Assembly (NCBI GenBank): GCA_037176905.1
Contig: JBBBWG010022222.1
Coordinates: 1-55,763, forward strand
Direction of reading: 5' to 3'
DNA length: 55,763 nucleotides
DNA from: Azolla pinnata
Taxonomy: Eukaryota > Streptophyta > Polypodiopsida > Salviniales > Salviniaceae
This document shows, piece after piece, positions 44,580 through 55,763 of this stretch. Each line of letters begins with the position of its first letter. Position 1 is the stretch's first letter. The position numbers and the translations under genes were made by a program. The notes below the pieces were generated by a model. The model was not told the origin of the DNA, did not search any database, and was given only the letters and a program-made list of their open reading frames with translations.

Positions 44580-45740
44580 GTTAATTTGCTTACCCTATAG
44601 GCCTGCTTCTTTCTTGGTTTCTTTCCTTTCTTTCTTTATTTCTGTCTTCTTCTTCTAGCATTGACTTGTTGCATCAACAGGGGTATGCTTGAAATGGGCT
44701 GTCAGATTTGAGCTCAGCATGAGCTGCTCATGATGACCACCTGAGAACAAAAAAAAAAAGCTTCTTTCTTTGTTTCTTTCTTTTCTTTTTCTTCTTCTTC
44801 TTCCTCTTCTTCTAACACTGGCCTGTTGGTATGCTTGCTTGAAATGGGCTGTCAGATTTGAGCTCAGCATGAGCTGCTCATGATGACCACCTGAGAACAA
44901 AAAAAAAAAGACTGGAAAACCTTAGTGAAAACTATCTATCAAAGTCCTGCCTCTCCTCCTCCTCTCTCTCTCTCTCTCTCATATACACACATACACAGAT
45001 AACATGTATTTGGGTGGAAAGAATTCACTCCCATTATGAAGAGAAAGAAATGTGATGGCTAACAGTACCAGGTCCTCCTCCTCCTCATCATCATCATCAT
45101 CAATGAATTGTTCAAATCCATCATTGAATGATGGCAAGAAAGGCATCAAGGACCAAGAGAACCCTGTCACATCCTAAGCATCCCTCTAAAACCCCTGCAA
45201 ATCTTTTCTTTGAAGTTTGAATGCAAGTTAGTTCTTCCAACATAGCAAGAAGAGCATTTAGAAGGTTGATGGATGGAGCTTACCCCCTCAAACCATCTAC
45301 TAAAGCCAAGGCAGAAGAGACAAAAGGGAAGCATTAGAAGCACATCCCTCAAGCTTCAACACAACAGAGAGAATGATCAAAGCATGTGTATGTATGGATA
45401 GGAGGAGACCCTGTTGTGGTCAAAACTTCAGCAAAAAAAAATGCTGCTTCTTTCATATGTGAAAGGATGAAGAGTGTTTTTCAGTACATATATAGGAACA
45501 GAGTTTCTTTTTTTCTCTTTCTGTTTGTTTTGTTTTTTTTTCTCACAGTTCCAGAAACCCCAAAATTGTGAAACTTTCACTTGGCTTCCAAAATTAGAAA
45601 CACATCAAAATGTTCTGATTTTTTTTTTCTTCCATTCTTCTTCTTCTTCTTCTTCTTCTTCTTTTCTTCCTCTTTACAAAAGACCTCTATCCATTATGTA
45701 CTGCTTCTCTTATCCATCATGTAGCATGAGATTTGGACTG
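44580..45740. other. ABI3 5' flank
   Basis: Contains CT-rich leader-like sequence. An exact 74-bp direct repeat sits at 44687-44760 and 44837-44910 (GCTTGAAATGGGCTGTCAG to the A11G end). There are also CT and TTC microsatellites (44960-44981, 45638-45664). The 74-bp copy includes the inverted repeat CATGAGCTGCTCATG. No exon is supported. Confidence 0.7.
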
Positions 45741-46270
45741 TTTTTTCAAATCCCCTTCATGTAGCATGAGATGATGATGATGGTCTTAAGATCATTGAGG
45801 CTCCAACATGTGTATACTAGCAAGCAAGCAAGCAATGATCTTCGAATCGATCGATCTGTTATACAAGATGATCTTCGGATTGAACCATCTGCTGCACAAG
45901 ATCATCTCTTCGGATTAAATGTTGCCTACAATTATCAGCTTGAGAGATGGTCTGACCAGACCATTGTCTGCAGAGAATCTGCAGATTGTTTGCCACATGC
46001 AAGTCCAATTCTTTGGATCATGCAAGAGATGGCCTTCAGATCACTTGGCCGCCCTCGCACACCGTGAGATGAAGCTATCGAATTTGATGCAAGAGATGAA
46101 ACTGCGGAACATCGGCCACCTGCGTGTAGCATGAGAATGAAACTTTGGATCATCGGCCACCAAGCTTGTAGCAATGAGATGAATCTTTCCACCTGCATGT
46201 AGTAGTAGGCGACGATAATAAATCTTCGGATCTTCTGCCACGTGCCTGTCGACCGTTTCCATCTGCACGC
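45700..46270. repeat. Degenerate tandem repeat of about 45-55 bp
   Basis: Recurrent blocks are CATGTAGCATGAGATGA, TCTTCGGAT(C/T), CATCGGCCACC and GCAAGAGATG, spaced about 45-55 bp apart and strongly diverged. It lies between the divergent ABI3 and VPS2 genes. Further short Leu/Ser-type simple repeats (AGCTGAGCTGAGC near 46590) follow. Confidence 0.6.
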
Positions 46271-47122
46271 AAAATGCGACTGATATTCTTCGCACTATCT
46301 TCGATGACTGTAGCAGATCGGAGAAGTGGAGTGAAGCAATGGTCAGGTATTGGCAACAGCTCGACTCGGTTTAATTAACCATCTACGGAGATCTTAAGCC
46401 AAGTCATTTAAGCAAACTCAAGTTTGAGCTATTCCACGCCATTTAAACAAACTCAAGCTTTGAGATGTTCCAAACTGGTTAAGACTTAAACAGTTCAAGG
46501 CCAAACTTTATATCAAGATTAACAGTTTTGTTTGCATTTTTACTGATACAAAACAAAGCACATAACCAACTTAAGCAGCTGAATCCCAGCTGAGCTGAGC
46601 TGAGCAGAGCCAGACTAAAATTGGTTGCTGAATATCGAAAGTCAAGCCAAGCCGCCAATATGCTAAGCCAGTTAAACTCGATAAAAGCCTAAAAGACTTT
46701 GAAAAACCTTAATTAAACCCTAACTACCCAGTGATTCTCTGCTCCTCACTAATTTTGCTTTTTGGAAATGCCTCTTGCCTTTCTTGGATCTCTTGTTCTC
46801 TTCAATTCAATTTGCTTTTTTGGAAATGCTTTTTTTTTGGGTGCCTTTCTTGGAAGCTTTTGATTGCTTCTTTTGCTTTTTTCTTTGCTTTTTTGCCTCC
46901 CCTGTTTTTCTTCTTCTTGCCTTTGGAGATGATCTTCACAAGGAAGAAGAAGAAGAAGAAGGAGAAGGAAGAAGCAGCAGCAGCAGCAGCAGAGGAAGAG
47001 ATCAAGCAGCAGAACTCTGTAATAGAAAGGGGTACATACCCTCCTCCTCCCCCTTCTTCTTGTTTTGCAAAGCAAGGCGGTCTGCTGCAGTGCGCCCATC
47101 ACACACGCCTCAAGCTCACACC
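46271..47122. other. VPS2 upstream region and leader
   Basis: 46271-46730 is AT-rich. 46740-47100 is pyrimidine- and GAA/GCA-rich (AAGAAGAAG, GCAGCAGCAG near 46941-46993), consistent with a 5' leader. The long frames here on both strands are simple-sequence by-products. Confidence 0.55.
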
Positions 47123-50100
47123 ATGAACATTTTCAAGAAGAAAACAACTGCCAAAGGTCCCTCTTCCCAACCTCTTGCATTTTGCTTTCACCCTCCCTCG
47201 AAAGATTTATTCATGTTCGCAGAGTTTAAACCGCGTTTTCTCCTTCATTTTCCTCTTTTTTTTTTTTTCCTGGTTGAAATCTCGAAACTCTAATTAGCTT
47301 CCAAACCGTGTGCGGTGTTGATCTTCGAGTACCGGAGGTGCTACAGGATTTCGTGTATAATCGATACATTCCGTTGATTGTGATCGCTTGACGGAGGATT
47401 TAGGGTTTAGGGTTTATTCTGAATCTTTGCATCTTGCTCCTCATAGATTTGATTCATGTTCGCAGATTTTAGAACTGCGGTTCTCCTTTTCTCTGGGCTA
47501 GAATTTCAATGTTTTCATTGCTTCTGTAATGTGCAATGGTGATCTTTGAGTACTCAACGGGAGTGCAGAATCTCTTATACTATCCATTGATTTTGCAGAT
47601 GCCTTGAAAGACAGTCGGAAGGAAATGGCTGTTGCTGCAAGAGGTGAGAGGCTATTATTTTATCCCTTTTCCCGCTGTCCAAATACACGTGTTTTAGAAC
47701 TAATCCTAAAAATTCATGGCAGAGCTTCCTTTCCAATTGTATGTCTTTTAGAACTAACCCTGAAAATTTATGGCTATGGCTTGCTTGCATTGATATCATT
47801 ATCTTTCAGCTAGTTTAACTGTAATCCTTGGTTTTATTTACTTGCTTAACAACGTTCTTCATGTATCAAATCTTTTAGAATAGTACTCACTTTCCTAGAA
47901 TGGCTTTCATGAAACTGTAACCACTTACCAGGAAGCCCTAAAGCAGGGTTGAGCTAGTCCCCATTACTAGGATGGGAGGTAAAAGAACCATATTTCAGTA
48001 ATTTATCCATAAAACCTAAGCCTAGATTCCATGACATGACATATTTAAATAAGCTCACCAGAGCCCGTTACTATCCATAAACCCTGGGCTCAGATTCCCT
48101 GACTCCTTTACATGCCTAGCATATAGATCTATCTCTAGCCTTAACTTGGGTGCTTATGAAGGTGATATGCTGGCTATACCTCAGCTATGTTGAAGGAAGT
48201 TTGCAATTCCTTGCCTATCTATCACACTATACGAATCTTCATGTCACCACATGTTACTATGAGAACTCTTGCTTCCCATAAGACTTTTTTTTGTTTGTAC
48301 CTTTTAAGCCAATTCGATCATTTGGTACTCCTCGTTTAGATATGAGTAAACATGCTTCTCATATGCTCAAAGACACTACCTTCTATTCCAATATGATAGG
48401 TCATATACCTTATTCGGCAATAATGTGACTTTGGCATTTCTCATCAGCCTTGCTTCTCCCGAGCCCAAGGCCTATTTGTCCATTACATTCCAGTAATATG
48501 ATTTTAGCCCTTCTCATATAGCTATATTCAATCTTGCTCCTCATAAGCCCAAAGGTCAATGCACTTGTTTGATGATATGTTGGCTTGATTGATCATGATG
48601 TGCCAACCCATTTGTATGTCATTAATACTCCAAATGCACAAGTACAGACCATATAAGTTCTTGTCAAGATCATGGTTGCCTGGAATCTTCCCCTTATGGT
48701 GGTTCCATTGACATTGGCCTTCATAATGATACTTCTTGATGGATTATAATATGCAAATTTCTTCTCATACAAGGATTGCTGTATATTGATGGTTGAAATC
48801 ATTCATGTGATCCTGTTTTCTGAAAGGTTTATGCTTGATTTTGGTAGGGATTGAACGTGAAATTGGAAACCTGCAGATGGAGGTATGTCCTCTGAACATA
48901 CATCTGCAATTTGGATGCACCCCATTTATATTTGAAAATGCTTAAAGTCCAATACTGAACCCCAGGAGAAAAAACTCCTTGCAGAAATTAAGAAAACTGC
49001 AAAGACTGGCAATGAGGTAAGGGATTTCTCTCTGTTTCTCTCAATCGTTTCATTTATGTTAGAATAATCTTTTCATTTCTTCATTCATATAAAGGATTGC
49101 TACTCAGTTCTGAGTATCACTATTGTCGTCTTTAGATTAAATGTGGCACTTTTATCATGCGCTAGGTTTTGAATCAATTTTATTGAGGTCCCTTTAGTTC
49201 TTCATAGATGTCAAATGGTACATTTCATTTCATTTTACTCTCTTCCAATTTGCATCCAAGTATGACGGAAGTACTTGTCATGCAGGCTGCAACTAAAATA
49301 CTAGCTAGAGAGTTGATTCGCCTTCGGCAGCAGATTGCTAAGCTTCAGGGCAGTCGAGCTCAAGTGCGGGGTGTTGCGACTCATACTCAGGTGTGTATCT
49401 TTTGCTTTGTTTCTTCCCAAAATCTATTGAGTGATTATTCTAGTTCTTTCAAGTGTTAGCTTTGAGGGCGATGCTATCAAGTTCACACATTTTGTGATTG
49501 TTAAATTTAAATTTGTAATGCTGATCATTTAGAGAATCTGCCATTTTCTTAATTGAGATAAAAAATAATGGAAACAATACCACCGATATCAAACTCAGCG
49601 CCTAGAACTTGAAGCACAACCTTAATGTTGTGAAACACAAAGTTTAACCACAATAACTGTTATATTTTCAGCTTATGAGTATCTAAGAATTAATCTCTGG
49701 GGACGTTTAAGAAGTTTCTTATATGATTTATGAAGGCAGGGTTTTTACATTCTGTTATAGCTTTTAAGTAGTTTTAGTTTCGTTAGTACTTATACTAATC
49801 GTTTCTATTCTAGTTCTTGTACAGGCAATGTATGCCAACACAGCTGTTGGAGGTGCAATAAAGAGTGCATCCAAGGCGATGGAAGCCATGAATAAGGTTA
49901 TTATACCATTTTACTTCTATTTAAATCATAGTGTTTTTAACATCGTCTTTTTTATAAAGGCAAGCACCTCCAAATTTTATGTAGAAAATGGAACCAGCAA
50001 AGCAAGCTAAGATAATGCAAGAGTTTCAAAAACAATCTGCACAGATGGATATGACGGTAACAACACTGATTTGCTCTCTTGAAATGGATTATCAAGCACC

Positions 50101-51044
50101 ATGTATGTCATTACCCCTGTCTGTTACAGACAGAAATGATTGGGGATTCCATCAATGATGCTCTTGACGACGATGATGCTGAAGAGGAAACAGAGGACCT
50201 CACAAGTCAGGTAGCTCTCAGAATATGGTCTGTTGAAAGTGTCCAACATGGGGCTGCATTGAGACATTGTACATTACAAGATAGTGTATTTTTAATAGCT
50301 ACTTGAATAGTCTATTTGTATAAAACATGGTTACCTTACAAAATTCTACTGTATAATCTCAGTACTGAGCATCCTAATTCATTGATTGATGTTAGGCTTC
50401 CAAAGTTCTTAGCATTTATTTATGGGCATAGTTACAAAATAACCTTGTTTGTATATTTATAGGTTCTTGATGAAATAGGGGTTGACTTTGCTGCTCAGGT
50501 ATGTGTATTTCAGTGTATCATGAATTGAAAGCTTAGCAATTATCTAATCAATGTGTATGCATCGTCAATTGGCGGAAATGATCAATCTTTCCGTTTGAAA
50601 CTTGTGCCAGTTGTCTTCAGCTCCGAAATCAAGGCTTTCCAACAAGGGCACTCAACTGGCGAGCAGGTAGATTTGGCTGAGAATTCCTCAAAGTCTATAT
50701 TGCAATGTGTATCTTGAAGGGCAAATGCTGTCTAGAAAAAATTTCAATGCATGGTAATGGAGAATTCATATTCAATGTGCAAAGAACTTGTGTTAATTGA
50801 ACAGGTAGGCCAATTATCATGTAAAAGTCAAGCTCTTGTTTAAAAGAATGCATGGGCCTGTCATGTGGTGATTTCGAGCCTTCTTAAGGTGCCCTGTGGA
50901 GGGAGAAGAATTAGAGAAATCTACTCCAAACATTTAACTATTACTCCTATTTTTTTTTTCCTGATTGATATTGAAACCATCATCTTGTGCAGCTCAAAGA
51001 TTGGTGACCTCGAGGATAGGCTTGCTGCATTGCGTACAGGATAG
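47123..51044 (+). CDS. VPS2: ESCRT-III subunit VPS2 (CHMP2 type, VPS2.2/2.3-like)
   Basis: Eleven exons join in phase: 47123-47156, 47599-47643, 48848-48882, 48966-49016, 49286-49390, 49825-49896, 49985-50056, 50130-50210, 50463-50498, 50611-50666 and 50993-51044, predicting 212 aa. The protein starts MNIFKKKTTAKDALKDSRKE, as in plant VPS2.2/VPS2.3 and animal CHMP2B, with the basic amphipathic N-terminal helix. The Snf7 core helices follow (EKKLLAEIKKTAKTGNEAAT, LARELIRLRQQI), then the acidic autoinhibitory part (DALDDDDAEEETEDLTSQVL). It ends in a MIM1 motif (IGDLEDRLAALRTG) that recruits the VPS4 AAA ATPase. Family role: polymerises at endosomal and other membranes for scission. All expected parts are present. 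Exons are short and regular, as in this family. Confidence 0.96.
47398..47415 (+). promoter_or_regulatory. Intronic double telobox in VPS2
   Basis: TTTAGGGTTTAGGGTTTA in intron 1, about 240 bases after the donor. First-intron teloboxes can act on expression of plant housekeeping genes; here it is also just two plant telomere units. Confidence 0.4.
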
Positions 51045-52129
51045 ATGCGCCAAAGAGCTCAACAATAATTCTGTATATTTACAAGCCCCAAATCACTAGC
51101 GCACGGATCACAATCTGATGATGGCTGTGGGCATCTGAACAAACCGAAGTGGATGTCCATCATCATTGTCTTATTTAGCGTTTTTTTTTTGCTATATAAT
51201 GGTGAATGATACGATTGTATTCTGATCTTTTAATACCATTGCTTTCCAGCGAAGGGTAACCAGGATATTTGTACCAAAGCGCGGTCGCAGCAAATGCGCA
51301 TTGGGACTACTCTTTCATATTTGCCCCAAACTTTTTCAAGCTATTTTTAGTTAGGTAAGGGTCTGAAGTATTGCAAATAGACTTTGGACGTGAGAGAACC
51401 TCCGATGGTTGAATCTGTAATTTTTTTTCTCCTATGACATAACTACTGATGCCATAGTTGGTCTAAAATACCATTCCTCATTTCAAAAGAAACTGATCTC
51501 CACTTCAAATACCTTATATTTTTGCATTGTTACAAGCTCCAAAGGTGGTGGGCAATGATTTGAATCTCCTTTCGTGTTCTGGATGCATCAAGCCGCTTGC
51601 AGTTTGCGCAATGCTCAAGTCCAATAGAGACCATGATCAAAACAAACCATCAATTTAAAAGTTGACTTGGATGTAAATTTCCTTCGCAATGTGATGTGTA
51701 TGATCACGCATTGGCATTATTACACAAAAAACATTCTCTGACACTCCATAGTTATATTCTCATCTCATGACTAGATCATTGTTTTCAACATCAGATCCAA
51801 ATGTCAGTAAATAAAACATCTTCTTGGCGTTGAATAGGTTCTCCTGAAAAGCTGGGAAATGTCAAGACCATGTTTTGAGTTGTATTTATGCAAAGGAAGC
51901 AAAACGAGAAAAATAACAAGATGACACCGGGTGAATATCACTTTGGACCCATCAATCGATGGAAGGTAAAACGTCATCATCATACAAACACAACGCTGTC
52001 AGAGGAAGAGAAGAAAAAGAAATCTAGTTTCCAACCGCATCGCCATTGTCGTGCGTGGAGGGCATCATCGACATTATAATCGAGAGAGAAAATTTTGGAG
52101 CACAAAGGCAAAGAAGGGGAACAGAGAAT
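51045..52129. other. Intergenic between convergent VPS2 and RPL34
   Basis: AT-rich 3' flanks. No supported exon. Frames at 51888-52079 lack context. Confidence 0.6.
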
Positions 52130-54294
52130 TCATGCTCGTTTTCCGCTGTTCGGGTTACTGCAGGGGCAGAGGACTTTCCTTCCTTTAGCTCTCCTTCTTC
52201 GGAGGACGTTCCTGCCACCAGGTGTGCTAAGGCGGACACGAAAACCTGATGTTCGTGCGATCGATTTGCGTGATCTCCATCTCTTTGTGCAGCCCAAAGC
52301 TGGCCTCTTCGCCCTAACTATCACCACAGAGGATCTCTGAGTAGTCACACCGCTCCATCCAAGAGTTAACCTTGGTAATGAACTCCCTGTTTAGCAAAAA
52401 CAACAAAATCAGAACAAACAAAGCCAGCTTGTTTTGAAAATCAGATAACTGTCCTGACAACCAAAGAACTTGACGATTCTCAATGTAATTGCTCTGTATC
52501 TATAAGTGAATTTGATGAGCCGCAATACAAATATAGTGTTCTTTTTTCTTCAGTGTTTAAATATGCTATAATCCTGATTGTTTAGAATCACAAATCTTCT
52601 TTTCAATAAAAATACTTTGATCATTGTTATGAATCCCTGTTTAGCAAGACCAAAATTAGATATGATAGAGCCTGCTTGTTTGAGTATCCAACATTCTAAA
52701 AAACTGAGAAACTCAAGAATTCTCAATATACTGTTCGTTTTCTAGAACAATCATTTTGTTGAGAGACATCAAATTCTGTGTTCCTATTCCTTTCTTTGAT
52801 TACCAACCCTAGGATGCTGTTCTCTTATTCAACAACTGCGAAAATTTACCCTCTTTATGTACTAAACCCTAGGATGCTGTACTCAACCCTGTTTAGATTC
52901 GGATGAAATAAAGTTAGCTTGTTTAAAGAATCCAAGGCCTTGTTCTTCTAAAACTTGAGAATTTATTCTAGAATCCCTTATTTGTCATTTTGTTTGAAGA
53001 CAGAGTCTTTCCTATTATGCCGTTTCTTTATTCCTTTTGTGTATTGAACACCAAAATCTTCTTGATTTCTTCAGATATCCTAATCAATCCCTAAATCTCC
53101 GTCATGAAAAGATTTAGCCTTGGTAAATAAGCTCATTGTTTAACAAAAACAAAAATCTGATGAAAATAAGCTTGCTTGTTTTCAAAAATCTATTTCTTAG
53201 AAACATGAAAATAGTCAATACAACTGCTCTAGGTCTAGACAATTTTGTTCGCTAGTTTGTTCTTTCTCCTTTGGTGATCAAAACCTGCCTTTGGTATGAA
53301 CTCTATGATGCTGTCTTTTTATTCAACAACTGCAAGATTTTACCCCGTTGTGTATTAAACCCTAAATTCTTCTTGGTTATCGTAGAAATCCTTGTTCAGA
53401 ATCCCTAAGTCTGCTTCTTCAGTTCGGAATATTTGATTTGTTTCCTAAATCATATCTCAAACCTCAAGAGGTTTATCATTTAGGTTATAGATAAACCAAG
53501 ACACTATTACTAAGCACAATCCAGAATCCTCGTAAAAGACTTATCCTGCATTCCGAGTATTATCGAATTAATGCTCAAATCAATAAACTTTAGCGATGTT
53601 CTTCAAAGTTTTTACATGATTCTGTGCCTACTCTGTGAGAAAAGCACAAAAAAGAAACACTCGAATCCCGTTAATCTCTCAAAACGTCTGAAGCTCAGTC
53701 ACTCCTTGTTTATGCTTCTACTCCGGAGTAAATGGGATTATGAATTCAAGCCTCCAGCTATGGGCTTGAATTTGCATTCCTTGAAAACTATCTCTATGTC
53801 AGTCTGGGTTTATGCAGACATGTGCTCCTAAAAACATGGCATTTAGTGTTCTCTAGAATCTTAAGCTACAGACATTCTGCCGAAAGTTTTGAGAGAAATC
53901 TTGACACTGTCCGTTGTTCAGTAGCCACTCTTCCTTCCAAAACCTTCACTTCGCAGAACCCTAGAGGCTCTTTACCTTCCCATTCCCAAAACCCAAAAGC
54001 CCATTCTTCTTATTTCAAAGGAGACCCCAAAAAAAAAAAACAAAGCGATCTTCTGGTACACCGGCGAGGGTTAGGCCTGGGCAGGTGAATGTGCGAGGGT
54101 CCGCATTCCATCGGGGGAAAATGAAAGAGAGGAGGAGGGGGGTGGAAGGAAGTACCTGCGAAGAAGGAGGAAGAGGGCGAGGAGAGGGATCGAGGTGCAG
54201 GAGATTGACGGAAGCTACGGGGTGGTCTTTGGGTCGAAGAAGAGGAAGAGAAGAGCGGGAAGCCCGAGCTCAGAACGCCCATCGCCATCGCCAT
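52130..54294 (-). CDS. RPL34: Plastid 50S ribosomal protein L34 (bL34c), nuclear-encoded
   Basis: Two exons, 54156-54294 and 52130-52386, join at phase 1 (G joined to GG gives Gly) and predict 131 aa. Exon 1 ([20 protein letters not shown]) is a Ser/Pro/Arg-rich plastid transit peptide, which continues into exon 2 ([12 protein letters not shown]) and ends near VVIVRA. The mature part is classic bL34: [32 protein letters not shown], then the plant-plastid tail NPNSGKRA. bL34 is a small, very basic protein near the exit-tunnel side of the large subunit. Three in-frame ATGs open the gene (54294, 54288, 54282); the first is taken. The 1.77-kb intron is filled with diverged repeats. Confidence 0.93.
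52387..53400. repeat. Diverged tandem units of about 230-270 bp in the RPL34 intron
   Basis: Blocks recur in order: AATCCCTGTTTAGCAA, then GCTTGTTT, a GAA(A)CTTGA(G)AATTCTCAAT stretch, TTTTCTAGA-like text, CCTTTG.TGAT, GATGCTGT.CT(T)TATTCAACAACTGC, TTTACCC..GT and TATTAAACCCTA. They start near 52375, 52630, 52890 and 53130. Units are strongly diverged and some are partial. Confidence 0.65.
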
Positions 54295-55738
54295 AGCCGC
54301 CCTTCTTCTTCAGGATAAGGAAGGAAGAAAAGGAAGACAATGGTTTTGTTCTGCATTCCAAAGTTTTGCATATTTATGAAACTGACCCTCATCCCCAGAA
54401 TCCTCTCTGATGAGAGAACTGTGTTGTTCTGGCAAAAGTCCATATGCATGTATATGTATACACATGTATTATACAGAACGGGAAATGATCTCTCACAAAG
54501 TTGCCTACGATTTTCGACGCCGAATGATTGTTCACAAAGTAGGTCGGTCTTTCCCGTGTATGGGACAGAGGTTGTTATATTCATTCACCCGGTGAATCGT
54601 GATTCAACGGAACGCAAGTTCTGGTCACAGGAACGGTGGTTCGCGGCGGGGATCTGGTCATAGGAATGACATAAAAGCAGTTCAAAAGAATGGGAAGCGA
54701 TTCGTCGCGTTTCAGGAGTAACGATTCGAACCTTGGCTTCTTCTATGAGAGGAGGGAGAGCGGGGTTGAGTTTCAGGGGAGCGATTCGTCGCGTTTCAAG
54801 AGCTACATGCATAGTAATCTATTTGAGATTAACAAAGATTTACGAGGGGATTTGTTTGTGGATGCTTCAAGCTTAATGTTTGATATATGGATATCGATCA
54901 GTTCTCACATCACGCACAGAGGGCCGGACTTGGATGGATAGGGAAGGTTGTGAAATCTAGGAGAAATATGCCACCACCTTACAGGATACCCCAGTCTGAT
55001 AAAATGTTTTATGAGTAGATTGTGCCTCTTAAGGGCTTTCGCTCATCGAGTTTATGCTTGTGGGCGCAGAACCTCAGACCATAACTACCGTCTGGAAACA
55101 GACTGGTAGATCGTAATCAAGTCGCAAAGAGGCAAGGGCACTGTGCATAAATCGGTGATTCATCCCACTTCTTATCGTCACAACAATGCATGCTAGAAGT
55201 TGTCTGCTATCGTGGAGACAACAAGCGGAATTCATTCCTTGCAATGAGAATGAGAATGCCCCCTCGATTCCATTTGATTGGAGAGCTCAATTAAGATTGA
55301 TAAGAGCTAAAAGATGCCAAGTTGGCTAGACAAGGAGACTGATGTGGTGGTATTCGGGATAGGTTCACGCCAGGGTTTGGTGTTCCTGGAATACTTACAC
55401 AGAGCATATTTTGGGACAAGTTTCGAGGATCACCACTGCTAAATGGTTCAGTTTCTCGCTGTGGATCAAAGAGTCATGCGAACTTGATTCGTTGACGAAA
55501 ACCGTAATCCATGGCGTAATTCGATCCATCGACGCGTATCTCCGATAGAGGGCAAATATTAAGATGATTTTCACAAAGGTGCGCTAGCTGATAGGCTCTC
55601 CGATTCCCATGTTTCACTAATCATATGGATTTTAATGCAATCTCGTGAGCCAGGAGCTGTAATTTGCGGAATACTTTGAATGTTTCAGATGACCGTTTCA
55701 ATAATTGTAGCTCAATATATGCATTAGGGCCCCCCCGT
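54295..55738. other. RPL34 upstream region and subterminal sequence
   Basis: No supported gene. GCGATTCGTCGCGTTTCA occurs at about 54697 and 54780, about 83 bp apart, a small direct repeat. The rest is unique-looking with no coding motif, down to the telomere-like end. Confidence 0.55.
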
Positions 55739-55763
55739 TTAGGGTTTAGGGTTTAGGGTTTAG
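55736..55763 (+). repeat. Plant-type telomere repeat (TTTAGGG)n at the right end
   Basis: Three and a half perfect TTTAGGG units end the window, directly after a CCCCCC run. The G-rich strand runs 5' to 3' toward the end, the polarity of a true right-hand telomere. It may be the start of the chromosome cap or another interstitial block cut by the window edge. Confidence 0.85.

Noticed and set aside
46731-47293. Frames of 117-172 codons upstream of VPS2 as a separate gene
   Set aside because: Built from TTTTGC, GAAGAA and GCAGCA runs and overlapping the VPS2 start in other frames.
53822-54088. 88-codon plus-strand frame opposite the RPL34 intron and exon 1 edge
   Set aside because: Lies inside the RPL34 intron; no family resemblance and no donor or acceptor supporting an exon.

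Overview
This window is nuclear DNA from a land plant. Nuclear genes for plastid ribosomal proteins (uL6c, bL34c) begin with serine- and alanine-rich transit peptides. There is a full ABI3/VP1-type B1-B2-B3 transcription factor, a family known only from plants. The last bases are the plant telomere heptamer TTTAGGG. Introns are U2-type and mostly 70 to 1800 bp. The exact lineage cannot be read from the sequence; the divergent ABI3 and bHLH proteins would fit a non-model lineage. I rebuilt gene models by hand from splice sites, reading-phase continuity and family motifs; none was checked by alignment software.

Layout, left to right. 1-500 is simple sequence (TACA, ATGT, CATG). 648-2877 (+) is a mitochondrial-type ribosomal protein bL28. 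3950-4345 is an interstitial telomere-like block, followed by a degenerate roughly 100-bp tandem repeat (4509-5216). 7374-8659 (+) is an unrecognised gene. 9926-16756 (-) is the spindle-checkpoint kinase BUB1 in 18 exons, whose promoter lies in a roughly 199-bp tandem array that contains an assembly gap. 18060-20720 holds repeats with a LINE reverse-transcriptase fragment. 20995-22809 (+) is plastid RPL6. 24352-29461 (-) is the 18S rRNA m6A methyltransferase METTL5. 30939-35351 (-) is a bHLH transcription factor with an ACT-like C-terminus. 35960-36930 is a CATGCA-rich array. 39693-44579 (-) is ABI3/VP1. 47123-51044 (+) is the ESCRT-III subunit VPS2 (CHMP2). 52130-54294 (-) is plastid RPL34. 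The window ends in (TTTAGGG)n, oriented as expected at a right-hand chromosome end.

Most genes are unrelated housekeeping neighbours (translation in plastid and mitochondrion, rRNA modification, mitosis, membrane scission). The one pair with a plausible link is ABI3/VP1 and the bHLH gene. They lie in the same orientation. The intergenic region, which is the bHLH promoter, contains about 1 kb dense in CATGCA, the RY core bound by the ABI3-class B3 domain. Similar simple sequence also lies at 1-500, so this may be coincidence.

No wholly new system was found. The most notable items are: a duplicated intron end in ABI3 that creates a decoy splice acceptor, predicted to give a B3-less protein; a TTAGGG hexamer tract used as coding sequence in the bHLH gene; the tandem-repeat promoter of BUB1; and the unrecognised gene at 7.4-8.7 kb.
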